This document shows, piece by piece, positions 32,861-57,483 of a DNA stretch of 64,000 nt (positions are counted from its first letter, which is position 1; the number at the start of each line of letters is the position of its first letter). Below the pieces are notes generated by a model. The model worked only from the letters and a program-made list of their open reading frames with translations, made no database searches and was not told where the DNA came from. The DNA lies in NCBI RefSeq assembly GCF_901709675.1, contig NC_051093.1:4051053-4115052 (forward strand), in the 5' to 3' direction. The DNA comes from Syngnathus acus (taxonomy: Eukaryota; Chordata; Actinopteri; Syngnathiformes; Syngnathidae). The position numbers and the translations under genes were made by a program.

Positions 32861-33440
32861 ATATATAGAATAATATGAGTTTGATTGGGGGAAAGTCATT
32901 TTTTCCAATTAAATAATTCAATATACTTTGTATTAAAATTGCTTGAGAGCTTGTTTTTCAATTTAAATGAAATACTCAATTAACTTCTTTAATATTAAAC
33001 TGATTAACCAATGCAGATATGTCAAATGTTCATTTACAATTTACGACAAAAGTAAATTAATGAAAGAAAGCAAATAGCACGTCTGCTGTTATATTCAATA
33101 TAAAGTGCAAATCATATTTTTACAACTCAGTGATATTTTTTCATATTACAGTTGAGGTTGTTTTTTTCCCATGATGAAAAACGAATAAAAAAACCAAGGG
33201 TGCTTGTTTGAGACGATGACAAAGGGCTTTTTAGAAATAGATGCACTGACGAGAAATGAAAACACTGAATGAAAATGGGAAGTTTCATTTTTCTGAGTTG
33301 TGTACGTGCGTAATTGCATAAATGTACTTTTAATTGCAAAAATATACTTTCCACACATTATCCTGTGAAACAAACTGATTGTACATTTTCATATGTATAT
33401 ATTTGCAATATTTTAACAATGAGACATTTCAGTATGAATT
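32386..33440. other. stat3-stat5 intergenic spacer
   Basis: About 1 kb of A+T-rich DNA separates the 3' end of stat3 from the promoter of stat5; both are on the minus strand. It contains a (TA)n run at 32820-32856 and short TAA/TAC repeats around 32670-32715. No coding exon is seen. Confidence 0.6.
32820..32856. repeat. (TA)n microsatellite
   Basis: About 18 TA units in a row, followed by degenerate copies to about 32875. It lies between stat3 and stat5. Confidence 0.9.
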
Positions 33441-33443
33441 TCT

Positions 33444-33449
33444 TTTATT
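33444..33449 (-). terminator. Candidate stat3 polyadenylation signal
   Basis: AATAAA on the minus strand lies about 475 nt past the stat3 stop codon. It is the best-placed canonical hexamer seen before the stat5 promoter. Confidence 0.4.
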
Positions 33450-33923
33450 GCCTAAATATAATGACTCGTAAAAGTAACATTCATTTTTGTACAAGAAACA
33501 ATGATCGAACATGGCAGTTGTTTCCCAAATACTCATTTGGAAACAGATGGGGAGATTTTTAACACCACGTGTTAGGAGAAAATATAACTCAAGACAGATT
33601 CAAAGCGAAAGCATTGAAAACAGAAGACAAAAGAGGGCTAATGAAATGTAAGTATGTACTGTACATGATGTTTTATAGTTCTTGAAGATGAATACGGTAA
33701 AAATGGCAATCACCACATTTGCATAATTACATTTGGCAGGGATAAAAAGTGAGACACAAAAGTATTTTTTAAAACAATGACGTAGCTTATACGACGATGA
33801 AACTCACGACACGCACATTCATTTCAAAACGCATATTTAAAAATGATATCATTTTCGCACGTCACCGTGTGAGGAGACGGTTGAACGTTGAAAGTGACGC
33901 AAGCGTCGCAAGCGTCAGTAAAA

Positions 33924-39847
<5,924 letters not shown>

Positions 39848-40782
39848 CTAGCTAAAAACATAACCAGCGGATTTCAGGATGCTCACTTCCTGTATACTGA
39901 AGCGAATAGCTGCTATCTCATTCATAAACAACGGACGTCTCTTTCTGTCATTTGTATGTTGTAAAGCTACAGAAAGGATTGACGTGTAGTTGTAACCTGA
40001 GAGTTTTGAGATGGTTTTGTTGATTTTCAATTAGCTGCAAGAGGCAGGTTCTATCCGCCAGCTGGTCTTACAGCATGCTACAGCATTCCCAGGAGGAATC
40101 AACAAAAGCCTTATGACCTTATTCAATAACCAGTGTTTGCAACCCCTTTCTATCCTGCCATTGAGACTATTTCATCGAAAATAATATTACAGAGTCCCAC
40201 ATGCAACACATATTAGCAAAAGTCACGTTTTAAAAACAGTGTGAACATGACTGAACACAAAAAAATGAGCAAACTGAGAATCATACAGCACATGAGGACA
40301 TAATATAAGCTGTCAATTACATTTAAATGCATTCCGAGCTATAAAACGTTGAGCATTTCGCAAGACAAGAGCTGCTTTGTTGTTTGGCATTGGTGAACTA
40401 GTATGTGTATTTATGTAAGCAGGCCAGTGCAAGGCAGGTCTCGGCCATGTTGTCCTGCAGCAAGGATGGAGATGGGCGTGACTAACCAGTAATAAGACAA
40501 ACAATTGTTATCTCAGTCATAACCTATTAATAGCGATCGCATAATAACGATTTGCAGTCTTATTACAGTGATTGGGCTAGCACGGCCATTTTGTAATAAC
40601 ATTTTGCGCCAATGAAAGTTATGTAACCCAAAAGATTTCAGCAGCATGTTTACGAGTTAAACGCTGTTTAAATAAACTAAATTACGACTCAATTTTTAAC
40701 AGTGGGGGAAACTAATAATATAATAATATTGCATGACACCAACTAGACCAAAATAACAGCTAAGTAAGTACGGCTGGCTTAC

Positions 40783-41005
40783 CTGACTTGTAATAACCCT
40801 TGCTCCTTTACGACGTTTCTAGCGATATTCCTGCCAGCCCTCACTACTTTTCCGCCGAACAAAATATTTCAGTATAAAGATAGAGACGCAGGAAACTGTC
40901 ACAAGTTTACACCCACGTCGACGAGGTCCCCCGTCCGAAACTCTGTATACATTGCGGCGTTTTCAGCCAAAGAAACTCCAGTCTCTGCTTGACTGACAGT
41001 AGTGT
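40783..41005 (-). other. stat3 non-coding first exon (upstream edge estimated)
   Basis: The minus strand shows attacaagtcag/gtaagcc, a strong donor (GT at 40782-40781), about 0.95 kb upstream of the coding exon, whose acceptor tttttag lies at about 39852. The transcription start is estimated from the CCAAT/TATA-like pair near 41035. Confidence 0.5.
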
Positions 41006-41030
41006 CCGTCAATGGCTGCCAAACGTCAAG

Positions 41031-41044
41031 TATTATAGCCAATC
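41031..41044 (-). promoter_or_regulatory. stat3 promoter: inverted CCAAT plus TATA-like box
   Basis: On the minus strand gattggctataatactt places a CCAAT-type box (plus ccaatc 41039-41044) next to a TATA-like tataata (41037-41031). It lies upstream of the non-coding first exon of stat3. Confidence 0.45.
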
Positions 41045-41503
41045 GGAATGTAGCTTGTCCACAGAGAAGGCGGGGTTTAGACCCCTTGGCCTTTGCTCGT
41101 CGTATTTCACTGCTGTCGCAACTGCGCTGTTCCACTAAGAAACGCCTCCCGCTGAAACGCTGTTGAAAAGCGTCTAACATCCGAGGGAGTGAAAACAACT
41201 TAACGCAACAGCCAGCCTGGAAGTCATCTGAATTACCGGTAGTGATGACGTCATCAACGCCATTGCCATTCTTTTTTGACTCCTCGGATCAATATTTACA
41301 TGAGAAATGAAAAAAAAATATGGAATAAAATACTAAACATATATTTAGCAAGTTCCTGAAACTTTTGTCCAAATTATAGCAAATAATAAGTTATGAGGCG
41401 ATTAATGTTCAACAGTATTAGATGTTTAAAAATGAATGTAAAGTAAGTAACACATCAAGAAAAAGCCAAAAATTAAATAAACAAGTGAGAAAAATATGCA
41501 CAC

Positions 41504-41509
41504 TTTATT
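41504..41509 (-). terminator. Candidate distal cavin1 polyadenylation signal
   Basis: AATAAA on the minus strand, about 1.05 kb past the cavin1 stop. Other minus-strand hexamers lie at 41846-41851 and 42134-42139, so alternative 3' UTR lengths are possible. The stat3 promoter lies only about 0.45 kb further on. Confidence 0.35.
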
Positions 41510-42558
41510 ATTCCAATGTAACATATTGAACAATACGAATCCAGTCTTGTTGCAGTTTTCATGTTTAACCAGGTATAGGAAACTCCACAATACCATCATG
41601 CACTCAGAAAAAGTATTTAGAGTACAATACTTACGGCACTTTGTGTATTTCCTTCATATAATACTAATTTTTACACATTAATCAATGCTTGAGTCACAAA
41701 ACATACACACACCAGCAACGGATTACTTCAATACTGCAATGCATAAAAACTGAGCTTTCTGACCCTGCTGCATTTCTTCCTTGTACTGCAATTAAATTGC
41801 CACAGAGTCTATTGCAGGAACAATAACACAAGCACACGCACACACTTTATTTCTCACGGTTCTTGCTGTATTGTTCTGTGCTCCACTCTGCCCGCTGCAA
41901 GCTTCGTAGGGAGCACTCCTTAATTGAATTCTGCAGCTCATTGATTGGACGACCTCCTGTGCTGTGTCGTGGCCTTGAGAACAACCGCAACACAACATGA
42001 TCGAGGTCATACACAAACGTCTCCAGACTACGCCATTAAAAATAACACTCAAGATTATTTCATCAAATGCTTCTCCAGAATGTGAAGTTGTTATATTTCT
42101 GTCTTTTCTCGTGTGAGAATCTCAAGGCAACTGTTTATTTTCCCCCACTTTTGACCACAGGAACACCCCGACACCTACCCTGAAACCTTCCAAACGACTT
42201 CCCGGTACCCTCGCGACTCTCGTGCGCATGCTGTACATGGGCAAATATTCAACTCTACATCACAACAGCAATGAATATTTATAGCTTTTTTCTCTTCCTA
42301 GCTGGTACTCGCATTCATCAAAACAACAAGCGAAAAAGCACAAACCGGTCCTGTGTAAAAAGGGGTAGCCCATTAGCCTATTAGCCTTTTAGCGTAGCTT
42401 AGTTTTCCTTGCAATGTGGAAAAGGGAAGTGAGTATGAAAAGCTTTTGGATAAAAAAAATGGAACAGATGTGAATATTTGCATCGAGTCCTCATGGCTAC
42501 TGATGTGTCCTCATGGAGATTCCGCCTTTTCTCTGCCTTATATATCGGGATGGACTCT

Positions 42559-45500
42559 CTACTCATGCTGGGTCTTCTCTAGGTGGTCCGCTTCCACCCT
42601 GACCAGCGGAGGGTCCTTCAGCATGGCCTCCATCTCCGGGCTGTCTACGCTTACTAGCTGCCCCTCCTCCACATCCACGTGCATGCCCAGCCCGTTCTCC
42701 TCGCCCTCGGACAGGCCTCCCGCCTCCGTCTCCTCGGCCATGGCGGAGGGGACGACTACGGGTGCCTCCTCCACGCCCTCGCGGATCTTCTTGACGTGGA
42801 AGGTGAAGGGGGGCACGCGGTAGACGCTGGTCTTGGAGCGGGCGTAGACGGTGTGGTCGGGCGAGAGGGACTTCTTCACTTTCTCCTTGGAGCTCTTCAT
42901 CTTGACCCGGCGCTCCACATTGGGGGTCATGCGGGTGCCCAGTTTGCTCATCTTTTTTTCCAGGCTGTGTTTGGTCTTCTCCAGGTTGTCACGGGTTTTC
43001 TTCCTGGTCTTCTCCAGGTTCTCACGGGTCCTTTGCTTGGTTTTCTCCAGGTTCTCCTTGGTCTTCAGCTTGGTCTTCTCCATCTCTTCCTTGGAGAAGG
43101 CCTTCTTGATGCTGTCCACTTGCCTCTTGGTGGAGCGCTGCAAGCGCTTGGTTCGGGATTCCTCCACGATTTCCTCGATCTCCACCTCCTCGTCCGAGTT
43201 GAGGTTAGCCGGCTGGCCCTCGCAGCCCTCCTCAGGGAGACCCACCGTCGTCCCGTCCTCAGCAACCACTTCCGGCTTGGTTTTCTTTGCTGCCTTCATT
43301 TGGTCCTGAAAAGATAGAAGAGCACAACATAATTGCAGCAGAGCTTCAATTGATTTAGAAAATTTCACATGTGCTAAAATTACCATTCACTGATACTGAA
43401 GTATATTATGACTGCGAGGTTCGATTAATTATCATGGCAGAATAGTAATTACCATTAGCCTCTGGGTGAGATCTGAAACCTTCTGAGTCATTCTTATGAA
43501 AGGTTCATGGACTGCAAATGCAACTGCAGTGCCATCAAGTGGCTGCACATTGCATCAGGTGGCATCACTCATTACAACACCAAGTTGAGGTTGATGCGGT
43601 TGCCATCTATCGAAAACCACATCTAAAAAAAATTATCTGAAGCTACATGGCTTAGAGGAAGAGACTAATTACAGTTATCATCGACCTAGTCATACCGAGA
43701 GTGGTGTGTGCTCATTTCCTGTTTTTTTTTTTTTAAACAACCTCCCAACAACACTTACGCAATTTAAACGCTTTCATTTCCAAAGGAACGAATGAGTACC
43801 CAGCAAAAGATTGGACGTCAACCAATTACAGTAACATCATCTTATTTGTATCTTCATATTATTATCATTATCATCAGGCATTTCTTTTAAATGATGTGTC
43901 ATTGATTTTTTTGTTTTTTAGAAACTTTAAGTATCTAAACTGTAAAAGTAGTATCGGTATTTGGTATTGTTATCGATGACTACCCAAGAGTTGAAGCACT
44001 TGTACTGGACTGACGAAAACAATTCAAACATCCCTAACATAATTTTCATTCACACAAAATTTCAATAAGATGTACAAAAAAAAAAAGTCTGACTTGTCAA
44101 AGTCCAGACAGCAGATAGATGAAAGAAAATGCCCATGTCCAACAGTGACATACGACCCTGTCGTAAAAATGGACATTCCCTCCCTGTGGAGTGGATTGGA
44201 CTGGGTCGGGGTGGTGCAGTTCTGTTTGCGCAGGTTTATTCTGGGCTGGCCTTTTCCTCTCCTTGGATTCCAACCGAAATTCTCTGGCCACCCGCCACGC
44301 CGGTGCTATACATGGACACCACAGGCTCCCTTAACCCCCCTCCCCCTCCCGCCCCTGCTGCATGGCAACAGGTAAACACGATGCCTTGTCCCCATGGCAA
44401 CCAGCTCCACACTTCGCCTGGCGCAGCTGGCGCATTTTAGAAGGGCAAACAGCTGACGCCATGACGACACAACACCGGGATGAAAGTCCAAGCATCTTAA
44501 TTAAAAAAAAAAAAAAAAATGGAAGCCTGCTGGTTGCCGGCACACGTGCGCTGAAGAAAGTGATGTCATGAGGTTCGGGTGTAAGACACACAACGTTAAT
44601 TCATTAATTTAGAGGCACAAACTTCCACAGCAAAATCAAACTTTGGTAAAGTCACGCAAGGGCAATATATAGCCTGTACAGGATTTTGCAATTGTTTCAA
44701 AATGACCTCATCACAAGAATCATCTTCCGTTTCCATGGAAACCTACATGGAAATAATGAGTCAAACAGTGTTTACCGGCAATGGAAAAATATGCAACTTA
44801 CACGTTAATCATGCGACTTAAGAAACTACAAATGGTTTGACACTGCACGACAGTTCAAATTTACATGAAATGTTGCATTTAAATCGGGAGGTACTGTATT
44901 CTGTAATCACAGCACCACCTACCGGCATGATTAGGTACATCATGAATCGGCAGTATTAACTTTACCAAGTAGTGTCTACTCCACTTGAAAGGCTTTTTAC
45001 ATTTTCATTTTTAACCTTGGTTTGATTGTGTTTAGATTTTACTTTTCCATAAATATAGAAATGATTTGGCATCAGCCTGACTTCACTGCCCGCCTATATT
45101 TAGCAGGTACACGAGTAATATCAATAATAGTGTTTACCGCTATCTGAATGTACATGAACATTCCAGATCCGCCATCACGCCTAAATGGCGTCCTCGCACG
45201 GACGCCATTCCTTTTCAGGCAGTGCGACGCGAGGCCTCGGCGGCGGGATCAGCTGTCGGATCCCATTTGCCCCTCGCAGCTGTGCTTTCTGCATCCTCAT
45301 TGAGTGATACGGGCCTGCGGAGAGCGTTGGAGGTGCATGTGTGCCGCAGGTCTTCGAAGAATGCCGCAAAGCTAAAATAAGTGCTTGAGCGTGTGATTGT
45401 CAAGCCCACCCATATCTCCTCAGGTTTTAGACGCAGTTTCGGTTTTGCGAGTAATGGAAAGCCCAATAGCACCAAACAGAGGCCTCACTCTTCCACTTAA

Positions 45501-48500
45501 CTCACACGGCCATGTTATATGACATCCCCATCTTCCACCATCAGAAGGGAGTTCTATGTTTTTTTTAATGACTCTATGATACGGAAAATGTAACCTTTTC
45601 CTTCGCAACCAAGCGAGAACCAGCGGCTTCCGTCAGTGTTTGGAACTTATGATGAGGCAACGGGCTCCTTCGCACTTAGATGATGTCATTCATATTGACA
45701 TAAGACACGGGTCGAACATAATTTGAAGCATTTTCTTCACTTTGGATTTTTCACAGGTGGATAAGGTGAAACAAAAATTCCGTCCTTTGTGGAGTTTGCA
45801 TGTTGAGTTGGGTTAAATTGTAAACTGGGTAAATTAAAGATATCAACAAAGGTTTTCCCATGAGTTAAAATCTAAAAAGGCAACGACTGGATAACCAAGT
45901 TGTGTAAGTGAGAAATGACTGGCCATGCGAGTCAGCATGCAACAGTGAAATGTGAAGCCGGTCAGACAGCTTTCCACTCGCACGGAAGAAACGGCATTTG
46001 AATTTCGGGATGACGGGGCCCGAAGATGCATGGAATGAAGACAGCGATGTAGCGTGCGAGCAAAGACGACGCTGAAAAGGTTCTGGGTTAAAGGTCCGAG
46101 CCAGAGGGGGCTAAAAACCGAGACGAAGGGGAAGGGGAGATGCCAGTGAGATGAATCGCCGTGCTAAATTGGTGCTGGCTTTGTTTATAAGTTCGGCTGC
46201 TGTCTGCTTCGCTAAGTGCGGTATCAAGAAACAATTGCAACAAGTGGAACTGATTTGTATACTCGAATGTAGCACTGAGCGACACTCGAGAGCTTGATGA
46301 GTTTGGCGAAAAGACATGCGGATGGTAAGTGAGACTCGAGGGTGGGCCGCAACACACCCAGATTCCGGCCGTACGCTCCCGATGGACACATCACCGACTG
46401 GATTTAGCCTTACAAATACATTTACACAGCTATGAATAAAACACAGGTGAAGAAGACGGGTGAGCTGTGATTGGTCGTCACCTGAGCAACTGTGATGTCA
46501 TTTTCAGTCAAGCAGCAAAATGGCCGGCCCTGAGATGGATTGATTTTGCTGCTTAATTAATATTCCAGATATACTATACTCAACGAAATATGACGTTTGG
46601 ACTATTTTAAGATGACCCCCTTTAAAGTATTGTTGTGTTTTTCTTGCGAGCATGAACATCGTGGACTTAATTGAAGCTAATGCTTTGAAAACAAATTTTA
46701 CTATAACTTTAATATAGGCCAGGCATTGTCAACCGGTGGTCCGCGGCCCTCTAGTGGTCCGTGTCGGTATTGTAGGTCGTCCGTGAAATTGGAAATGTAA
46801 CATAATTATAACATTTTTAAAAGTAAAATTGATTCATTATTTCGACTTGATTATGTCAAATGTAGCTGACATTCCCAAAATAGACATACAGATGCAAATA
46901 AATAGCCTATATAGGTCTATCATCCTTCAGTGCAAAATAAAATAATATTCTGCCATAGCAGTGGTCCCCTGAGTTGCTTCTTGATTATAATGGTGGTCCC
47001 TTGGAGAAAATCAATTGACAACCCCTAGTCGAGGCTACTTCAAGCTACATAACCGCCGCAGGAATGAAAATTCTAAACTCAAAAAGGACTCCTGCATGTT
47101 ATTTACCTCAAAGAACTCCACCGTTGCTATCTAACATATCTATTCTCAATGCATGGATACGAAGTTAAAGCCGGATGAAAATTTGAGACCCTTAGTTAAC
47201 GCTGCGTTAGCAAGGTCCTTTAGGAAAAGCAAAGCTAAAGTCAGTAAGCGACAACCACACACCGTGACCAGAGGCCTTTAAACAAGAACGTATATATATT
47301 GCACTGACATTCATTCTGCTGTAACCTCGGCGTGCCTCACCCTTATCTCATCCTTAACCTGATTCAGAGTCTAAATTTGTCCCACTTGTAACACATTAAC
47401 ACTTATACAAAGAGGAAAGTGGTAAAACTTCAACAAAGGCCAACGTAGACTTGCGACCGAGCCAATATCTTGCCAGGCCATCAAATTAAAAAACGACGCA
47501 GCTCATCCCTGCTGGCAAAAAATAGAACAGTGCGAGGGTGAAAGAAATAGCGACAGGCGGCGTGATAGCAGCTAGCTCCCAACAGCTGCTCGGAAATCGG
47601 GATCGGGTTGAAACAATGATAACGTAGCATTAAAGTTGATTAAGAAATTAGATTTGGTTGTTACTCTAAATAACTGTAAGATGAACATGGACAGTCTCTC
47701 ACAGGAATTTTGTAAAAAAAAGTTCCAAGAAGCAGAATTTAATCAATTACTAGCAAAACAAATCTTGAGGGGGGTATTTAAAAATTTGCTGTCTTATGGA
47801 ATAATTATTCTGTGAATGATCCCAACAATTATCCAATTAATCAGTTCAACCTTTCGTGTTGAGGACACACATAAGAATTGTCGGCCTTACTGTATGTACT
47901 GTAAGTATGTACAGCTTACTATTTCCTGCTAAATTCTTGTGAAAACACGCCGACCATGTAGATGATCGCCAAGCATGAGAGCCACCTGCTGGGTGTAATT
48001 TATTCAGCGTTTGAATTTCTGACAGATACCAAAAGTATAGCCAAAAGTTCTTCTGCAGCCAAATTCCCAGGGGGTGGGGGGGCAAACCCACGAATGAGAC
48101 ATCTCAAGATCAGTGCAGCTGAATACTAAACCTCAGCCGGGCCGGATGTGAGAACATGTCCAGCTAAAAACGGTTCACCAGTGAGCGAGTGTCAAGTTCA
48201 AGACGGTAGCTTCATCGCTCACGTTAACTCCTATAGTGGCCTTTATTTTATGACCTTTGTTTCCAAAATAATGCTGTTGCCGACAGGTACAAATAACCCA
48301 GAGTGCTTCAGGAGACCTTTGGAATAATAGTAACTACGTCTTCATTCTGTGCCAAGGCGTCCGGCCAACTATGCTCAGTGGGTGGGGCTCTAGTTCTATC
48401 TCGAGCCTCTCCCCCCTCTCTCCATGGCCAGTATTTGGGGGGCTAATAATTTTATTTACACCAACGTATTAATAGCGTCTAGCTGGCTGATCGTGATGGA

Positions 48501-49232
48501 AGTCCTGTGGAATGGGAGTGGCCGAGTGCGGCTTTCACGGGAAACCAAACAACATTGCAATGGGCTAATTGTGTGGAGAATATCCAGCACATGAAGCTCC
48601 CAATGGCCGTTCTCTGCTGCATAGAATAGCAAAGCTTTCGGCTGCCAGGTTGCCACGGAAACAAGGAAGAAAAATAAACTATAAGAAATTATATAAGTGC
48701 TGATTAAGATTTGTTGTATATGGCTCACAGGTTCCCTGGGCCCATCTTTGGCCCCACTCACCTGGAAAATGAGGACTTTGAAGTTGCGCCTCTTGAGAAG
48801 TTCGCTCTCGTTGCTGTCCAGCTTCTTAATCTGGCCCGCCTGCTTCTCCAGGTTACCGCGCACCGTCTTGACGTTGACGTTGACTTTGCGGACCTTGTCT
48901 AGCATCTTGGCGACGGTGGTGGACGTGCCCAGGTGGCTCTTGGACAGCTTGGAAAGCTCATCCTGGATGGTGGACACCGACTTCTCCATGGCCTCTTGAC
49001 GCACTTCCAGCCCCGTCTGGGTCTGCTGGATCTGGTCCACCACGCCGATGATCTTGTCGAGTAGAGCCAGGACCATTACGCCGTTCATCTGAGCTTCGCT
49101 CTTGACGTCCTCGATGGGGTTGCCGCCATCCATCGCCGGCTCCGCCGCGGCGCCTACCAGGGCAACATCGTCGTCATCGTAGGGCACCTCTGCCAGAGTT
49201 GCGTGCTCCTTCTGGACCCCTGTATCCGCCAT
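42559..49232 (-). CDS. cavin1: Cavin-1 / PTRF caveolar coat protein (2 exons)
   Basis: Cavin-1 is the coat protein needed with caveolin to form caveolae; it was also described as a Pol I transcript release factor. Exon 1 is 49232-48762 (157 codons) and exon 2 is 43305-42559 (248 codons plus stop), joined in phase 0 across a 5.4-kb intron, giving 405 aa (human 390). Exon 1 encodes an acidic start (MADTGVQKEHATLAEVPYDD), then a coiled-coil trimer region with leucine heptads (ALLDKIIGVVDQIQQTQTGL and on). Exon 2 opens DQMKAAKKTKPE, then an acidic segment (SDEEVEIEEIVEES), a basic stretch, and 11-residue-type repeats (KTKENLEKTKQRTRENLEKT). The C-terminus is acidic. The start is the first ATG in frame; the in-frame TTG three codons upstream is not used. 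Teleosts may carry two cavin1 copies; which one this is cannot be told. Confidence 0.96.
43306..48761 (-). other. cavin1 intron (5.4 kb)
   Basis: Bounded by cag/gtgagtgg (48761-48760) and ttttcag/gac (43307-43306). It holds a degraded hAT-like MITE (46720-47027), a GAS-type STAT site TTCCAAGAA (47723-47731) and simple runs. I see no coding exon inside it. Confidence 0.8.
46720..47027. mobile_element. Degraded hAT-like MITE in the cavin1 intron
   Basis: The left end caggcattgtcaa and the right end (reverse complement taggggttgtcaa) form imperfect terminal inverted repeats. Flanks atataggc (46712-46719) and gtcgaggc (47028-47035) agree at 5 of 8 positions, consistent with a decayed 8-bp target duplication. 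The interior repeats gtggtcc motifs near both ends. No transposase frame is present. Confidence 0.55.
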
Positions 49233-50303
49233 AGCTGTCAAAAAACAAACGGCTCACACTCCCTCTGCAGATAAAAATACACCCTTTGAAAAAGAACCAC
49301 CAGGATCCCCTTTAGTCCCTTTAAACTTATCTTGTCTCCCCTACTCACTAAACCCTCTGTGCCTGTGCCTCTGGGATGCCAGCCAGCCAAGGGGAGTTGG
49401 GCCTCTCACTGCTCAGGCATGTGTGGCTCCACTGAAATGCCTCCGTTCCATGTGAAACCACCCAGTCAGAATTTTCCCTGACCCACCTACCCGGGCCCCT
49501 GTTGGCAGGACTCCGCCTTCTCCTGTCCCTTTGGGCATATGGGGGGGCTTGGTCCCAAACTGTGGCAAGAGGCGACATGATTTGTCGAGTCAAGTGTGTA
49601 CAAAGTATTCCCATGTTCAATACACAGTATATCCCAACTTGATATGATTTTTTTAGAATAGATTTTAGAAATAAAACCTGTCTCATTTATTGGTGTGTAC
49701 TTAGGCCGACTACACTATAGTATTTTAATCATGGTCATGATGATGCAATAAGCGTCTTTGGGTTTTTGAAAAGCGCTATACAAATTTAATGAATTATTAT
49801 TATTATTAATGTTGATTAGAACAAGTAAACATTAGAACAGTATAAGCAGTCTCCAATTCAACTTTAATACATTGCAATAAGAACAACTTTTTACAAAAAG
49901 CAGCCATGAATTCTGTTGATCCTGCTGATTGTCTTCTTATGACGCTTATCTTCTTCGGTCTTTGTTAGCAGAGGAAAAATTAAAAATAATGTTGTCAAAA
50001 AAAGCACTATTCAAAATAAGCACACTTACAGACAATACTTGACCATAACATTTCTATTTTCTATCAGATATATATATATTTTTAATCTATATTAAAAGAC
50101 AACGTATTCGGCAGACGGTACATTACTGCCCCCATGTGGTCAGGTTGTTAAAACTTGACGAAGTCTTACTTTCCGGAATGGCCCAAAGAATTAAACAAAT
50201 CTAACAAAAAGTCAAGGCAACACTCTGTAATGTTTAACTGTGGTCTAAATTTGTTTTTACACTAATTATTATGATGCTTTCATCTAGCTTGGTGTCGCAG
50301 CAT
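49233..50303. promoter_or_regulatory. Divergent spacer between cavin1 and atp6v0a1
   Basis: About 1.1 kb lies between two head-to-head genes. It holds the cavin1 5' flank, with a weak TATA-like run near 49271-49279, and a retroposon-like tail at 49744-49806. No coding exon is supported. Confidence 0.5.
49744..49806 (+). repeat. Retroposon-like tail (aaagcgctatacaaat then TTA repeats)
   Basis: The motif gaaaagcgctatacaaattt followed by (ATT)n is typical of 3' ends of fish LINE/SINE copies. Only the tail is present, so it is a 5'-truncated relic. The family is not identified. Confidence 0.4.
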
Positions 50304-50313
50304 GTCACGTGAT
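50304..50313 (+). promoter_or_regulatory. CLEAR-type E-box GTCACGTGAT at the atp6v0a1 promoter
   Basis: It matches the CLEAR consensus GTCACGTGAC at 9 of 10 positions and lies within about 140 bp of the first splice donor of atp6v0a1. TFEB/TFE3 bind this element to drive lysosomal and V-ATPase genes. Position and match support a real site; binding is inferred. Confidence 0.6.
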
Positions 50314-50319
50314 CATCGG

Positions 50320-50444
50320 TGCACTTCCGCTTTGGAAAGTCGTTGACAAATTTCTCCGTCGCCGAAGTCGTCCATAACAAACAGGATAAGAAGGTGATAA
50401 CCAAGGAAAAACAAGGCCGAGGAGCTATTTTATCCAACTCAAGC
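50320..50444 (+). other. atp6v0a1 non-coding first exon (upstream edge estimated)
   Basis: The donor aactcaagc/gtaagt (GT at 50445-50446) ends an exon below the CLEAR-type site. The next acceptor in the gene is ttttag/gtgatc (exon from 51610), 55 nt before the start codon. The intron between (50445-51609) shows nothing else. Confidence 0.55.
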
Positions 50445-51664
50445 GTAAGTACGCCATTTAAAAAACAGCAGTTGATGAGAGAGCTTCAAGCGTAACGCGC
50501 TAACTCTTTTGCCAAACTTGGTTACATATTAATCAACAGGTGCGCAAAGTTAGCAATTAGCCACACTGTAAACTCATCATTTAACGGGGATACAAAAATG
50601 AAGGTCACCAAGAACCTTTAGTTGCTTTTATACTTACTGCTTGCTTGCAAATGTCGTTTCGGCTGCTTAAACGACATGCTATTTGCGATAGAAAACAATA
50701 AAAATGCGCTTATATAAAATGTCATTTAGCCGAATAGCAAACTCGTAAAGTAATGTAATGTCATTTAGCTTTTCAAATATTCACGTGTTCTTACTTTGAA
50801 TTTTGACGCTGTCATGGACCAAAAGCTGGCGTGCTGTTTGTGTATAGTAACAAAACAAGACTACATTGAATTTTGTGTTTGAATTGTGGGAGTATAGTAA
50901 GGCTTAATGGTGCTACAGGTCACATGTTCCCTTCATAATCCACAGATAAGCCTTGTATGTGGTCCTTTTCCCCTACTACAAGGTGTATCGAGGAATCCCT
51001 TGTCTTTCCTCATCTGGCATCCCAGGAATTGACCCTCAATTGTGCCTGATTTACTCTGCGCTGTCAGTCCACTCCAGCACTACTTACTTTGTTTCATTTC
51101 TATTTGAATTGTTTGCCAGTGTAACCGCATTCCTTCCCAGATCATGGGATCAGCGTGAAGGCAACCGGATTTTCTTTCCTCTCGTCACATGGTAACTTCT
51201 CGCATGCTATTGCTGAAGTTCACACGTATCTGTTATTTATTAGTCTCCATCTTTAGGAAACGACACACTCCAGGCTACTCGAGAGCTTCTCCAAGTGGGA
51301 CCAAGCTCTGATTAGATTACTTATATTGGATTTATTGCATACAGAATGATTTATTTTCTTATGTATCCTCTATAGAAGTTAATTTCGCATTTCATTCGCA
51401 AGTGTTAGCAAAACTATACTTCATTGATTTACCGCCAGCCTCAGACTTCGATGAGTCATGCCGCTTTAGTGTTCGCATACATGAGCAGGTTCATGAGCCG
51501 AAGTCATGAGAGAATGTGAATGAAAAAAGGTGCGCAAGCTATGCATCTAAATAAACAACACAACTAGGCACCGGTTCACCGTGAAGGTTATTTGTGTGAT
51601 TTCTTTTAGGTGATCTTTCCTTCCTGAAGGGCGTGCCTGGGTAGCCGAAAAACCCGCCGCAAAC

Positions 51665-57483
<5,819 letters not shown>

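Noticed and set aside
42679-43317. 212-aa open frame on plus
   Set aside because: It is the antisense of cavin1 exon 2; its leucine-rich translation mirrors the Lys/Glu repeats of the real gene.
49233-49241. Extended cavin1 start upstream of the ATG
   Set aside because: The in-frame codon upstream is TTG, not ATG; the ATG at 49232-49230 fits cavin N-termini.
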